64,000 nucleotides of DNA, from the NCBI GenBank assembly GCA_964035545.1, contig OZ037767.1:16301498-16365497 (forward strand), read 5' to 3'. The position numbers were made by a program, and so were the translations under genes. The stretch comes from Bugula neritina. Its lineage: Eukaryota > Bryozoa > Gymnolaemata > Cheilostomatida > Bugulidae. This document shows, piece by piece, positions 12,588-25,600 of this stretch. How positions within the stretch are numbered: position 1 is the stretch's first letter; each line of letters begins with the position of its first letter. The notes beneath the pieces are model-generated. The model was not told the DNA's origin. It did no database searches and saw nothing but the letters and a program-made list of their open reading frames with translations.

Positions 12588-12593
12588 AATAAA
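12588..12593 (+). terminator. Poly(A) signal of the small gene
   Basis: AATAAA 190 nt after the stop codon at 12399. Confidence 0.5.
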
Positions 12594-13074
12594 ACTATTT
12601 TATTATCTTGTATATACCACGCGGGCTGCAGTATGAATGTGATTTGAATATATGTGCTTACAAATATATTTTATTTCATCTAATAATAGATTGTAATCTT
12701 TATCGCCTGCCAAACAAGCAACTAACAGAAAATTTGAGTGAAAAAATAACAAGAGCTAAGACTCTATTTCTGTAGTAGACTACATAATATTTTAAAGACT
12801 GCTGCTTTAACCATATGTAGTAACTGCTTTGAATTCAGCAGCAATCAGTCTGTATATCTAGTGTTAGCGAAGAATATTTTTAATTTGCATGTATTATTAT
12901 TTTAACACACCCAGCTAAGACTTTCTCTACATTTAAACATGAAATTATAATTGCAGAATCAACACATGCCAATAGTAATTATAACCGCAATTTATATATT
13001 CAATATTTTATATTTTGCTTGCTTAAATAATTATAACGCAATTCTTATTCTTTATTCAGCTTTAACAGTACAAA

Positions 13075-13260
13075 TAGTCTGGCAGAAAAATGCCAATTTT
13101 TGACTTAGGTTCGCAACCCCGGATAAAGTTTTTTTCTCTCTTGATTATTCAAATATAGGGTCTAGGTAAATGTTTCCAGGTGGGTGTGGACTTCTTACCC
13201 TTGAGCATTTTGAGAAATTCAAGATGGCCGCCAGGCACCAAAGGATTTTTTCTAATTCAA
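13075..13260 (+). repeat. Left TIR of transposon 1
   Basis: Inverted match to 16480-16645, beginning TAGTCTGGCAGAA. Confidence 0.85.
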
Positions 13261-14056
13261 ATGTACCTACCCATTGGGGCTAAGTTTAAGGTTCCAATGC
13301 TTTGAAATCTTTAGAAATTAATATAATAAAGATGCATGTACCTTTATCATGTGCATTATTGAGTAATAGGCAAATGATACCCAAGGGTAACTAAGCTAAG
13401 CCTTAATCATTCATTTTAGCCTTGCCGTGTTTATAATTTCCTTGCATCTCTGCATCAGTTTGTTCTAACTTCATGAAAATTTACTATATGGTGTGATTTT
13501 ATATGCTGATTACAAATATGTCCACCAAATAAAGCTGAAAAGGGTTCTGCAAACTTAAAATGCAACGTCATTGCCATATGAGCTAAATAGCAATTTATTT
13601 CAAACTAGCATGCCTATCAAAAAGGTTTGTTGAGCTGCCAACTTAATGGTTATTTTCAGTTTTAAAACTTTAGCTATGTTTTTTAAAGTTATAAAAAGGG
13701 GTCAACAACTTTAATAACACAGCACCATGGCTTCTTAACATAATTTAATTGCTTTATTATTTATTATTGCTTTCGAAAACTGTTTCTGCAATTAGCAAAT
13801 TCGACTTTTCCTCTAAAAGCATTTGTAAACAGTTTTTTATGAATGAAAATGTATTTCATGCTGGAGGAAGTAATACATCTATTAGAACAGTGGTTTCCTA
13901 CCTTTTTCATACCAATCTCTTTCATTAACGTTTACTGTTAATTTCTCCCCTTTTAATGACCTATGTTGGGTGCACTGGAACACTAATAGCTAAAAGTGAT
14001 TTGGTAGAAAGTTAATTTTACTTTTGGTGGTTTCTCCAAAATGCTAAATAGAAAAA

Positions 14057-15590
14057 GTTTCCCCAGAATGTACGAGGTTTGAGAATATTGGTGGGAGAAC
14101 TGTTAAAGCTAGTCTTGATGAAAGTGTAATCACTAGTATGAAAGACCTTGAAAAGATGTTGATTAAGATTGCAGAGAGATCAATAACAGCAAAACTGTGG
14201 GTCATGTGCTTTATTGGACCAATTTTTATCAACACCCACATCATAGCTGTTAGAGAAGGAGACTGGGCCTTACACTTAGCAATGGAAGAGGAAATGCACT
14301 ATCTGCACAGCATGGAGGTCATGCCCCAAGATGTAAAGATTGAATTCGCGGCTGGTAACCACACAATGCATCATAAACGCGGCCAGCTCGACGGCATCTG
14401 CTCGGACATGACCATTGAGGTGACCTTCGTGAGATTTGGTCACAGCAAGGGGAAATCATTGGCATCACCACTAAATCTGAAACTCTCAAGGTGTGGGTGT
14501 ATAGCACTTCTGCATGCAACAAGATACAGTAAGGCCTCAGTGACCTGAGGGATGAGTCTGAAATAAATGCTTTCACTACTCATAAGGATTAGATGCAGTC
14601 AAGAATCTAATCTGATTCAAAGGACAGGAAGTCTGTCAAACGGAAGATTGAACTCTGCAATGACCCACTCAAAGAATGATGCCACCCAGTTGCTCTTGTC
14701 AATATTGAAGCAGATGAGTGCAACTGAGATGCGGATGCTTTGACACATTTACAATATAAATTGGGAAGACCATGTAACAAATTATAATATAAAGGAGGAG
14801 GCCAAAATAGAAGCCATCGCAATAGACATGAGGAAGAGACCTCTTCAATGGTATGGACTTATGCACAGAAGAGATAGGGAGGAAGATATTATAATGGTGG
14901 CTGTGATGAAGATACAGAGAAAGAAGAAGAGAGGGGCCAAAGAAAAGGTTAATGGATACAGTGAAGGATGGCATACTGAAATGTGGCTTTTCAGATGAAG
15001 ATGTGGACAATAGAATCAGATGACACTCTCTGATAGCACTTGGTGCCCTGCAAAACCGCTACTCATCCTGGACCACAGCATACTAGGTGAAAAAGTTCGA
15101 GACAAGGTCCTATGATGAACAATTTGCTGCTTTTCCATGGCCTCTCAGTGGCAACAATGTAAAATATTGGAAAGGAAGTCATACTAAATGTCTTGGTAGA
15201 AGTAAAGTGTGATTTGGTGACACTAGTGCTTTTTTCAGGATGACTATTCATACAAGCTACCAAGTTTATGCTATGTCGCCACAATTATGCAAAGTGCTCC
15301 TTCATGACATCTACAAGACAAAAGGCTTGGGAAACCAAGGTCAGCAATGCTATTTGTGATGTGCCTTTAACTTATGTACTTTGCCTCCTACAGATGAAGC
15401 TATTGGACAATGTCACCAGACCACACCCCCAGGTAGCCATATGAAACTTCGGCATTAAACCCACTAGAACATTGGTAGGTGAAAGAGGATCTAATAGAAT
15501 CTCTTTTCCCAAAAGGAGTAGGAAATGATGTTGTGCTTACACCAGACAGTATTATGAAGTGGATCATTTTACTTAATTCAGTGTACACTC
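14057..15590 (+). pseudogene. Decayed transposon-encoded protein (same family as at 40400-43600)
   Basis: Read in shifting frames, the plus strand gives pieces typical of a large invertebrate family of transposon-borne proteins: a GDWALHLA segment, HHKRGQLDGICSDM, a DPL...HPVALVNI-like piece and, near 15390, LPPTDEAIGQCHQ. Stops and frameshifts separate them. The longest open piece is 14138-14548. It is not functional in this copy. The family match is by remembered motif similarity and needs a profile search. Confidence 0.55.
14700..15040 (+). pseudogene. Possible non-LTR retrotransposon RT C-terminal fragment
   Basis: The translation includes RKRPLQWYGLMHRRDREED, a KKKRGAKEK-type stretch and RLMDTVKDGILKCGFSDEDV, which resembles the conserved C-terminal tail of reverse transcriptases of RTE/L1-like retroposons (RLxWYGHVxRR ... 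RGRPKxRW). It is short, broken and lies inside transposon 1. Confidence 0.5.
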
Positions 15591-16479
15591 GACGACTCTA
15601 GCTTTTGGCGATTTTTTACAATTTTTACAATTGTATATAGATTTTTGCCTCAAACTATCAAAATTTTAACAAATAAAACTCTGAATAATTAAGGCTTTTC
15701 CTAATTTATTATTACATTGAGATATTATATAGGCCGTGATGATTCACAAATATATATGTAGCTCATATGACAATGACGCCGCGCTTAAATGTTGCAGGAC
15801 CTCTTCCCAGTCATTTTTGTTATGCAAAGTCTATTACCCCATTCTAGTAAGTTTTCATGAATTTTGAGCAAACTTTAAAATGTTTGATCATAATCTGCTG
15901 ATGTGTACTAAATAAAGTAAAATAGCCCAAATTCATTAAATACTCCTGTGGAAGCCAACAATCATGCAAAACAACAAGATATGGCTGTTCTAGTACATCT
16001 ATCCCATGCACAGAGTTCTGCCCTTGTGAAGCAGCAACAGGAGTGTGCTGCAAAAAACTAACATTTATAACAAATGCTAATAATAGAAAAAAATGAAAAG
16101 GTGTTTAATATGAACATGAGTGAAAGTTTGTCGCATTTGTACGATTATATATATGTTCCATTTTAACTTTAGCTGAGCAATATGCTGCATCTGTATCTTT
16201 TTTCACTTTCTATTCACTGGCAATAAGCAATGTTTTTCTTTATATATCTGTCCAGTGTCCAAACAGTTATTCAAAAACCTTGTATCATTTCTCTGCACCA
16301 TATGTGATGTTTTATTGAAGCAATTCCGATTTTTGAGCTGAGAAACATGTCTCTTGGCTCTTTATTTTGATTCCTTTATCACCGGCATGGCACATATTCA
16401 TTCCAAAAATGCACATCTATCTGAATCATCAAAAATTTTTTGTTTTTGCAACATAATATAGACTTTATGCCTACTAGAT

Positions 16480-16645
16480 TACGATTTTTTCATAATTGGC
16501 GGCCATCTTGGATTTCTCGAAATGCTCGAGGGTGACAGGTCCACACCCACCTGGAAACGTGTACCTGGACCCTCAAGATAAATAATCAAAAGAGAAAAAA
16601 ACTTTATCCGAGATTGCGAACCTAACCCCCAGTTCTGCCAGACTA
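16480..16645 (-). repeat. Right TIR of transposon 1
   Basis: Inverse of 13075-13260, ending TTCTGCCAGACTA. Confidence 0.85.
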
Positions 16646-16799
16646 AAAAACCATATTTTGTCACTTATGCTGCCTATTTCTCTCCTAATAAACAAAAGTT
16701 TTGATTATTTTGGCATGGGCATGTTTCTTCAATGTTAAAGGTCTTTCAGGTAAAAGAAATTTAAGAGTTCAATAGTTTAATTTATTTACAGGCCAATGA

Positions 16800-17130
16800 A
16801 TGAAAATTTCGTAATTACGTATCATAATTATTATGTAATAAAATCTACTCTCAAGAGACTCACATCTTTGAAAAGCTGTATGATTGCTGGCCAATCTGTT
16901 AGGATTAAAAATTGAGAAACTCAGAAAGCTAAAAATTAAAGCCAGTAAATATAAAGTTACATAATAGAGTAGCTGGTATTAGCTGGTAATTACAGTCAGC
17001 TTGGTAAGTGCTGTGCATCTGAGCTAAGTCTATGGAATCTACTCTACTTATACTAAATTTGGTCCCATAAACAAGTTTTCAGAGTTTAGGTTGTCTTCAA
17101 CACAAAGAATAATTCACCAACCAATCTTAA
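16800..17130 (+). repeat. Direct repeat, copy 2
   Basis: Partner of 10130-10480. No copy of the downstream 83-aa gene is recognisable after it. Confidence 0.75.
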
Positions 17131-19595
17131 GCAGTATGATGGCTGCAGCAAAAGTCATCAACTGAAGCCATCATATTAATAATTTAATTAATTGCTCCTT
17201 GCTTTATACATGCATAATATAATTATTATATAGTCTTATATTTAATCAAATATAACAAAACAAATATCGACTTGTATTGTATATTATGTCTATCATATAT
17301 GAGGTGCGTTTTTAGAAAGGGGGAATTTAATAGTAAGCATTATGGAAGGGGAGATGACGGTATGACAAAGGCTTGGTATCACTGGGCTAGATGAACCATA
17401 AGAACTCTACCCTAGCATCACATCTCTTTGCCATCTTGATCTCAACTTGCCAGTTGGGAAAGTTCAGGACTAATCAGAGATTCAATGATGTCCCTGAAGA
17501 TGCTAGTGCTAAAACGCTCACTTTATATGTAGTAAAAAAAAAATTACTCAATATAGAAGTACAAACAAATAAAATGCAAGTGGTGGCTGACACTGAAGGT
17601 TACTATTAAAAGAGGCAAATTTCTTGTAAAGATTCTGCTACTACAATGGAAATTGATGTTATCAGTATATTTGTAATTTGAACATATACATGATCAAAAT
17701 TAAACATTTTCAAAGCGAAAACAGCTGTCAATTTATTTTTGTTCTGGGAATGCTTTGGCTTACAGAAAAGTTTGTTGCATTTAAGATGGTTAGTAATTAT
17801 GATCTTACAAAATAGCGGCAAATATAAATAAAATCATTTATATTGTTATGAAATGAGCAGCGCTTTAGCGTCGGTAACGTATAATTATTGTTTACATCTC
17901 GTAACTAAGTAGCTAGCCGCCACAATTAACGATCCTTGACTCCGCCGCTAAAAAGTTTCATTTAATTTATTCAAAATACGTTTCCGTAATTTTTCACTGC
18001 GCGAATGAAAAATCTATTTGCATGCAAATCAAGCAACATAATATTATTATTTTTCTCTCATTACTATTATAGAGCCGACCTTAGTAGTTGAGTGACGCGT
18101 AATAATCCTTCTGCGCATAGAACTTCCGTGTTATTTTTGGTTTTATTTTGCTTTTCTCCGTTACTAGTTGCCAAGTGTCCGACCAGTTTACTGACTGATA
18201 CTATACACTATAGACTCCCGTGAGGTGAGAACAGTCTGAGTCATATCATCATTTCTCAAATTAATTAGGTGCTTTACTACTTACTATATCCATAAGCATT
18301 AGATTTAGTATTGCAATTGGTTTTATTACCATGTCCCGTGTCCGCTATCACTCAGCTATGGCTATCATCATCATGATCATGAGATGAGTGATCATCCTAA
18401 ATTTATTTATAGTCATAAATGATAATCATAATGATAATCTACCTTACTCAATTTGAATATTAGAATATCTTACCACTGGCACTAGTCAGTTATTAATCTC
18501 AATGCATGGTAATCCGAATCGCTACATGTTATCATAATGATAATATTAATAGCAACGGCATGACAAATGGGATGAATCTGAAATAATTTTTGCTTAGAGT
18601 TTATTAGAAATATAGCCAAACATTATTCAGGCTAGCTTTAAAAGTAAAAACATAGCTGCAGCTATTGTAACCATCAAGTATCAACCAACTAAAAGTTAAC
18701 CCACAGTCAACATAATATGAATGAATAGCCATCAAAATAATATGAATATGATTATAGTTCTAAGCTCTGCATGAACAAACAAGGAAATATTATGATTAAA
18801 TCTTAATAAAATCTGGATTCTTGACACTCAAACTTCTAAATGAGAAAATTGAATGACTTGCCTCTGACACGATAAGATAAGATAATATGTCTGGACTAAA
18901 CTGTGCATCTTAACAGCTTTATGTTCTCCAAATTGTTAATACAAAAAAACTGGATAGCCAGAAGCTATATTCACATTGATATTTGTAAGAACCCCTTTGG
19001 GATGAATGCAATTGACTTCGAATTGACTTCGATGGTTAGTGATGATTGAAATAAATTGCAAGACAATAATTGGCTAGATATGGGTGTAGAAGCTCCCAAC
19101 TCATGAAATAACTACACCTGACCTAACTGAAGCACCAACATGTTAAATTAGTATGTTTCACATCACCATAGTTTCTATTAGATGATTAGAATAGAAAGCT
19201 AGCAGCTGATGGCAGTTTTCCTGGCTGATGGAAGGGTGGGTCTAAGTAAAAATGTTTAAATAATGCATCACCAACACTGCAGAAATGTTAGAATGAGTTT
19301 CGTCATTTAGATTATTAACAAAACAAAGTATTTTCAACACCCAGCACAAAATATTTGATGAAACTATGTTTTCTCACACTACTATGGTTCCCTGCTGTTT
19401 AGTGTCTTGCTCATGTTATACACTCCTTGCTATGGAATAGTTCAAAGTACACACTGGGAAAGAACAAAGTCTACCCTATGCTCAGGTGTGGACTCTTTCC
19501 CAGTAGTGTATCAAAATGCTCAGTTAGAAACAAATTTATTATTGTAAGTTCTGGTGTAGTGTAGAATATTATGCTAAGAGCATGTGTATCTTTTA
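17131..19595. other. Intergenic or 5' region of the TRIM-like gene, no coding gene seen
   Basis: A 72-codon frame at 17391-17609 has no domain and is not called. Around 18050-18230 the sequence is less AT-rich and contains CCGTGAG/GTGAGAAC, a possible donor of a non-coding first exon of the TRIM-like gene whose next acceptor is at about 19600. This is speculative. Confidence 0.35.
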
Positions 19596-19621
19596 CAGAA
19601 TCTACTTATCATATAACCAAG

Positions 19622-22600
19622 ATGGCAGAATCCAGAGTTGTGAAAAAAAGAGTAAACAACTCGTATCGCTGTGGGTACTGCTCACAGTACTTCAACAAAC
19701 TTGAAGACCCCAGAACTCTGCCCTGTCTGCATGTGTACTGCATGAGATGTTTGAAGACTGACATCGGTGGTAGGAAGGATCATATCAGATGTGCTTATTG
19801 TAGGTGAGTTACAGTAAATAACACAATATATCATGTCATAGACTTGCATATAATTTTCTCACTATTATCTAGGAGTTGTCTGATCTGTGTCTATGAAAAG
19901 CTAACAATACTGTATATTCTATGTGAACTCTGGTTAAAAACTTGTGGATAATGAATGTATTTTTGCTAATTATTTAAATCCAATTTAAATGCTCCCACTT
20001 TTTGTACCTTCTACCCTCTATAATTTTATATAATAGAGTTTTGTTAATCATTGTAATTGAAGTCAAAGTTTTGGCATCTGAAAAGGTGTCTATTATTAAG
20101 TACTTTGCTTAGTAATTAACAATAAGTTCTCACTATTATTAGCAGACAAAGTTTTAGCGAACAGTCTTTTTCTACTTCTCAGATATATCTTGTGTCTTTT
20201 CATGGATCGATCGATCTGAGACAGTGATTGTGTGATAGCCTGTGGTCTATATAATGATGTGTGTTGATGAGTGATGAGTATCTATTTGAGTATTTGTCAA
20301 GGACATAGCTGTGTGTGTGGATGGAGTATTTCATTACTTGAGACATCATATTATATTAGACTTCCTGTATACTAAACAGAGATAACACACTGAATAATAT
20401 ATTTAAGGAAAGATCACTATGACATAACAGACCCCACTACTCTACCTGTCGCAAAGCATGGAGACCCGCTGGAATATAAATCTCCACCCAAACCTGCACC
20501 CATTCCTTGCGATGTTTGTAAAGATGGAACAGAAGCTGCCACGTTCTGTGTCGACAGTCAAAAGAGGTTGTGTCAGCAGCATCAAGAAGTGAGTCTTTCT
20601 TAGTAGTAGAGGGTGGATGGTCCTGGCTCACTCTTCTTCCCCTGTCGAGTCTTTGACTCGCCAGTGTCAGAAGAGCGATCCAGGACGCATCCACCCTCTA
20701 CTACTCTATTAGTTTTTTTATTAAGTTTTAAAAATTGTACATTTTAGTAGTCAAGTTTTTAACTCTTTCCGGTGTCCTAGGACGCATTCACCTACTACTT
20801 TATTATTTTATTAATGTTTTTTAATATTAATTTAGAATATTTTGCTCCAGAAATTTTTCCCCCGTCGAGTTTTCGACTCTCCGGTGTCCCAGGACGCATC
20901 CACTTACTACTACTCTATTAGTTTTTTTATTAAGTTTTAGAAATTATACGTTTTAGGACAGTTTATTATTTTATTGTTTCAAAATTGTACGTTTTTTAGG
21001 GCAAACATTAATCCTTCCCCCGTCGAGTTTTCGGTGTTCCAGGACGCATCCACTTACTACTCTATTAGTTTTTTTTGTTAAGTTTTAGAAATTATACGTT
21101 TTAGGACAGTTTATTATTTTATTGTCCTAGAATTGCACGTTTTTAGGACATACATTAACTTTTATTTTGGAATGTATTCACTCGTTACTATTAGTAATAA
21201 ATTATTATACGCTAAGAATATAATAATTTATTAATAGTGTTTAAACGTTATAACTTGAAAATGTTGGTAAAGATTCAGTAGATTCGGTTATACCTCCATC
21301 GCTAGTTGATATTACTAATTTATTACCCGTTGCTCCTTGTAATTTAGGAATAGCGTAATTATCTATATTATAAGTAGTAATAATATCCGCAATGCTTATA
21401 CCGGTTTCTATAATATTACCATCACTCGAAAATATTAATAATTTACTTCCCGTTGATAATTGCGGTTTAGGTATAGCAAAATTATTTATATTACTAGTCG
21501 TAATAACATCGCTAACGCTTAAGCTACTATCTATGACATTACCCGAAGTAGTTGAAACGGTTAATTTTTCATTCGCGGGTTGTATTTTATTTATAGCAAA
21601 ATTATTTATATTACTAGTCGTAATAACATCACTAACGCTTAAACTACTATCAATAATATTACCCGTATTAGTTGATACGGTTAATTTTTCAGTCGGGTCT
21701 TGTATAAGAGGTACGGCGTAATTAGATATATTAGTTTTCGTAACGACGTCATCAACTTTTAAATTACTATCTATAACGCGTCCGTCATCAGTTGATATAG
21801 TTAATTGATTAATAGGGTTTTGTATAAGAGGTATTGCGTAATTAGATACATTAGTTTTTGTAATTACATCATCAACTTTTAAATCACTATCTATAACGCG
21901 TCCATCATTAGTTGATATAGTTAACTGATTAATAGGGTTTTGTATTTTAGGCATACTCGTATCATCAACGTATTTTTTTGTAGCCGCGTCTTGATCGTCA
22001 GCTGGATCAATAACTCTAGATATTTTATTTTCCCCCATATCTAGCGTACCCGTAAGAGTACTACTACCATTTATTAAAACGAATTTTTTCGTATTTATTT
22101 CCGTTTTTCCACTTCCTCCGAATTTATAAACACTCATTTATTACGGTATATAAAATTCGTCTAATCCGTGTCTATACCTTCCATTATTTTTTGAGGAAGA
22201 AAGATCTAAAGTAATAAAGCCGTGAGGTTTTTGCCATCCTTTATAACAAAAGTTTTTAAATTCGTTTAACGTTAAATCTCCGTTTATGTGATCTTGATAT
22301 ATATGATTTAAATTTTTTCCGTCTTGAGGAAATAAACAAATAAAATTAGCGTTTTCCCGAATAGTGTTTCTAGGCAGCTTAAAATAATTTTGCGATAAAT
22401 AAAAACAATCGACGTTATTGTGCCGTCCTCTTACGTAATAACTTTCGCAAGTTTTTTGTTTTTCCAACATTAAATCATCGAATATTATTAAATTTTTATT
22501 ATTAGCGTCTAATTCGCTAGGATCATAAACGTCGTCACTAGATTCGATAAATTCGGCGTTTATATTACCGTTACCCCTACTATTTTTTAAAACACGAGTT

Positions 22601-25600
22601 ACGTTTATACCCGAATTTATTATCGCGTCACTATTTTTAAAAAAATTTAAAATTTCTTCTTTAGTTAATTTACGTTCGAAAGCCTTCCTCATATTTATAT
22701 ATTCGGGTTGAGAAAGGCTTTTTCCGTAAATCATAAGTTTATCGTAATCGAGCCAATTAGGTTGTAATAGCAAGTTACAAAGTAACGTAGTTTTACCGCA
22801 TCCAGATTTTCCAACGATAAGACCTCTTATGCTTTTAGGAAGTAAAGGATTATTATTACGATTAATTTCGTTTTTCCACGAAAGATTTTCTATTTCCATT
22901 TATTATAATAAATGTATTGTTGTAGGTGTAAAACTAAAACGAAAACTCTTAATTATGAAAAAAGAGTAAGTAAAAATAATAGACTAATGGGTTACGGTAA
23001 TTGCGGTCATTGCGGATGTAAAAAGACTACATTTGTTGGGTTGGGTTTAGCGAATAATTTAATAAATAATTTACCCTTTGAATTGCATTATCCAGGTCAT
23101 AATTTTTTAGGACCGGGTACTAAATTAAATAAGCGTTTAAATGACGACACGACTCCTAAAGAATGGAGTAAACCGGTAGATCGAGACGACGCTATAGCCA
23201 TGAGACACGACGTGTGTTACGCGCTTAATAAAGATACTAAGACTAGAAACGAAATATGCGATAAAAATATGCTAGACGAATTAAAAGCTATACCTAATCC
23301 TACGCCCTCTGAACAGCGACACAGTCGTTTTGCCTCGGCAATAATAGGAGCGAAAAAGCGTTTAGGATGGGGATGGACGAACGAGTTAGCCGAAGAATTA
23401 CATAAACCCGTACAAAAAAAATTTCGTAAAAGACGAGTTTGGGTATCGGGTATTGATAATATTTGGGCTGCTGACTTGGTTGATATGACTGAATTCGCTA
23501 AATTTAATAACGGTTATAAATATTTACTAACGGTAATAGACGTGTTTTCAAAATACGGTTGGATAATACCTTTAAAAAATAAAACCGGTAAAGCGACGGC
23601 TTTAGCTTTAAAAACAATTTTAACTCGTCGTAAGCCACAACATTTATGGGTTGACAAGGGAAAAGAGTTTTATAATAAAGACGTAAAGTCCTTAATAGAC
23701 TTATATTCTACGGAAAATGAAGAAAAGTCTAGCGTAGTAGAGAGGTGGAATAGAACAATGAAAGAGCGAATGTTTAAATATTTTTCGGCTAATAATACTT
23801 ATAAATATATAGACGTACTAAAAAATTTAGTAAAATGATATAACGAGACTAAACATTCGTCTATTGGAATGACACCGATTGAAGCTAGTAATCCCTCTAA
23901 TGAAAATAAAGTACGCGTAAAATTATATTCAAACTTACCAGCGCCTTCTAAACCTAAATTTGCTATAGGTGATAGAGTGCGTATACCTCGTAAGAAACGA
24001 ACGTTTGAAAAAGGTTATACAGTTAGATGGACGGAGGAAGTGTTTACTATAAGTAAAATATTATATACTAATCCGACTACTTATAAATTAACTGACTCGG
24101 GAGGAGAAGAAATTCAAGGATCTTTTTACGAACAGGAATTACAAAAGACGAGTCAAAAAATGTATAGAATAGAACGCGTAATTAAAAAGAAAGGTAAAAA
24201 GGCTTTAGTAAAATGGTTGGGTTATCCCGATTCTCAAAACTCTTGGGTAAATTTAAACGTTTTAGAACGATTATAGTGGACACAAAAGTGAATATTAGAC
24301 ACAAATGTGGACACTAGACACAAATGTGGACACAAAAGTGGACACTAGACACAAAAGTAGACACAAATGTGGACACAAATTAATATATAATAAATGAGTT
24401 ACTTAAAGATTCACGACCCTATAAAAAGAGATAAAATTGTACAAGATTTTATTTCTCAAAAGAATAAATTAAAAGAAAATTTTAAACGAGAACGCGAGCG
24501 AGAATTAAATGCCGCGATAGCTCAAGAAAAATATTTTGAACCCGTAACGACTTCGCAAGCTCAAACGACTGACGCGTTAAAACAATTGCTTACATTACCC
24601 AATTATAATGTTCAACCGGCTATAACGGATGGAGTTATAAATTTAGACGAATTTACGCAAAACGCTTTAGCTGGCTTAGAACCCGGCGCTTATAACGTAA
24701 AGTGGGATGGTAATAGACACGTTATTGGTACAAAACCTATAAGCTTTAACGATGGTAAAATAATTTTTGAAAACGAAGAATATCCGGCGACTAGAGGACT
24801 TTTAAGTCTTTTAACGCGTAAAACGCCTATAGGATACGATGATAATGATTTAGCGAATTACGCTAATATACTCGATAATAGCGGCGCTATATATCAAAGT
24901 AAACACGGTCCTATAGATAAAAATAGTGACAAGTGGAGACGTATCGTTAGACCTATTTGGGAACAATTATATCCTCAGAGAGCGAAACTCGCCGATAGTA
25001 AAAAAGCTAAAAGGCAAGTCGGTGATGGAGTAGTATATTTATCGTCTGATCCTAACGCTTTAATAGAACGACTCGAACTTTTAATTTCTAGCGCTAAAGC
25101 CGGAAATACGGGAGTGCGAAACGAAATTGTGTCTATATTAGACGAATTACTTAGAATGAAAATTATTACTCGTGATTATTATAAAAGTATTCTCGTATAA
25201 TAAATGTACGTTTACGATAAAAGACAACGATTACAAAAACACTACGCCGGTGGTGGAATATTTGATACCATTAGGAATGTAGTAACTAAAATAGCTAGTA
25301 ATTCTAGCGTAAGAGAATTAGGTAAAAAGGCTATAGCTAAAGCGGGTACCGCGGCCGGTGAAAAAATTGTTAACGCGATTAAAAAAAGAAGGCAAAAAAA
25401 ATTAAACGCTAAAAGTCAAGCTATATTACAAAAACTTAGTTTAGCTAAAGATGTATTAAATAATAATAATATAAGTAATATTTTAGAAGGAAGCGGACAA
25501 GCTATAGCTTATTAAGAAATTATTTTACTATAATAAATGGACTCTCTAAACATTACGCAAAAAATTGTACTCGATACGAGCGTAGAGCGCGATCAGGTAC

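Larger units (their letters stand above)
13075..16645. mobile_element. DNA transposon 1, long TIRs, 3-bp TSD (Academ-like candidate)
   Basis: The ends are TAGTCTGGCAGAA (13075) and its inverse (to 16645), flanked by AAA at 13072-13074 and 16646-16648. The TIRs extend about 180 bp (13075-13260 with 16480-16645) and are clearly related though diverged; both include CCAGGTGGGTGTGGAC and AAGATGGCCGCC. The interior holds a decayed gene of the family also found in the element at 39603-43968, which shares the TAGYCYGG terminus and a 3-bp TSD. From memory, Academ-superfamily elements have 3-4 bp TSDs and encode an XPG/PIN-like nuclease, which would fit. The superfamily assignment is an inference. Confidence 0.7.

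Noticed and set aside
17391-17609. 72-codon open frame
   Set aside because: No domain, no promoter or splice support, ordinary for AT-rich intergenic DNA.
18340-18440. ATCATGATCAT-rich inverted repeats
   Set aside because: Low-complexity ATG/CAT sequence without target duplication or defined ends.
20437-20694. 85-codon minus frame across the Polinton border
   Set aside because: It overlaps the TRIM B-box exon and the TIR; it has no domain and arises by chance.
24277-24383. CRISPR-like array of GACACAAATGTG units
   Set aside because: Units are contiguous with no unique spacers; it is a simple tandem repeat in a eukaryotic element.
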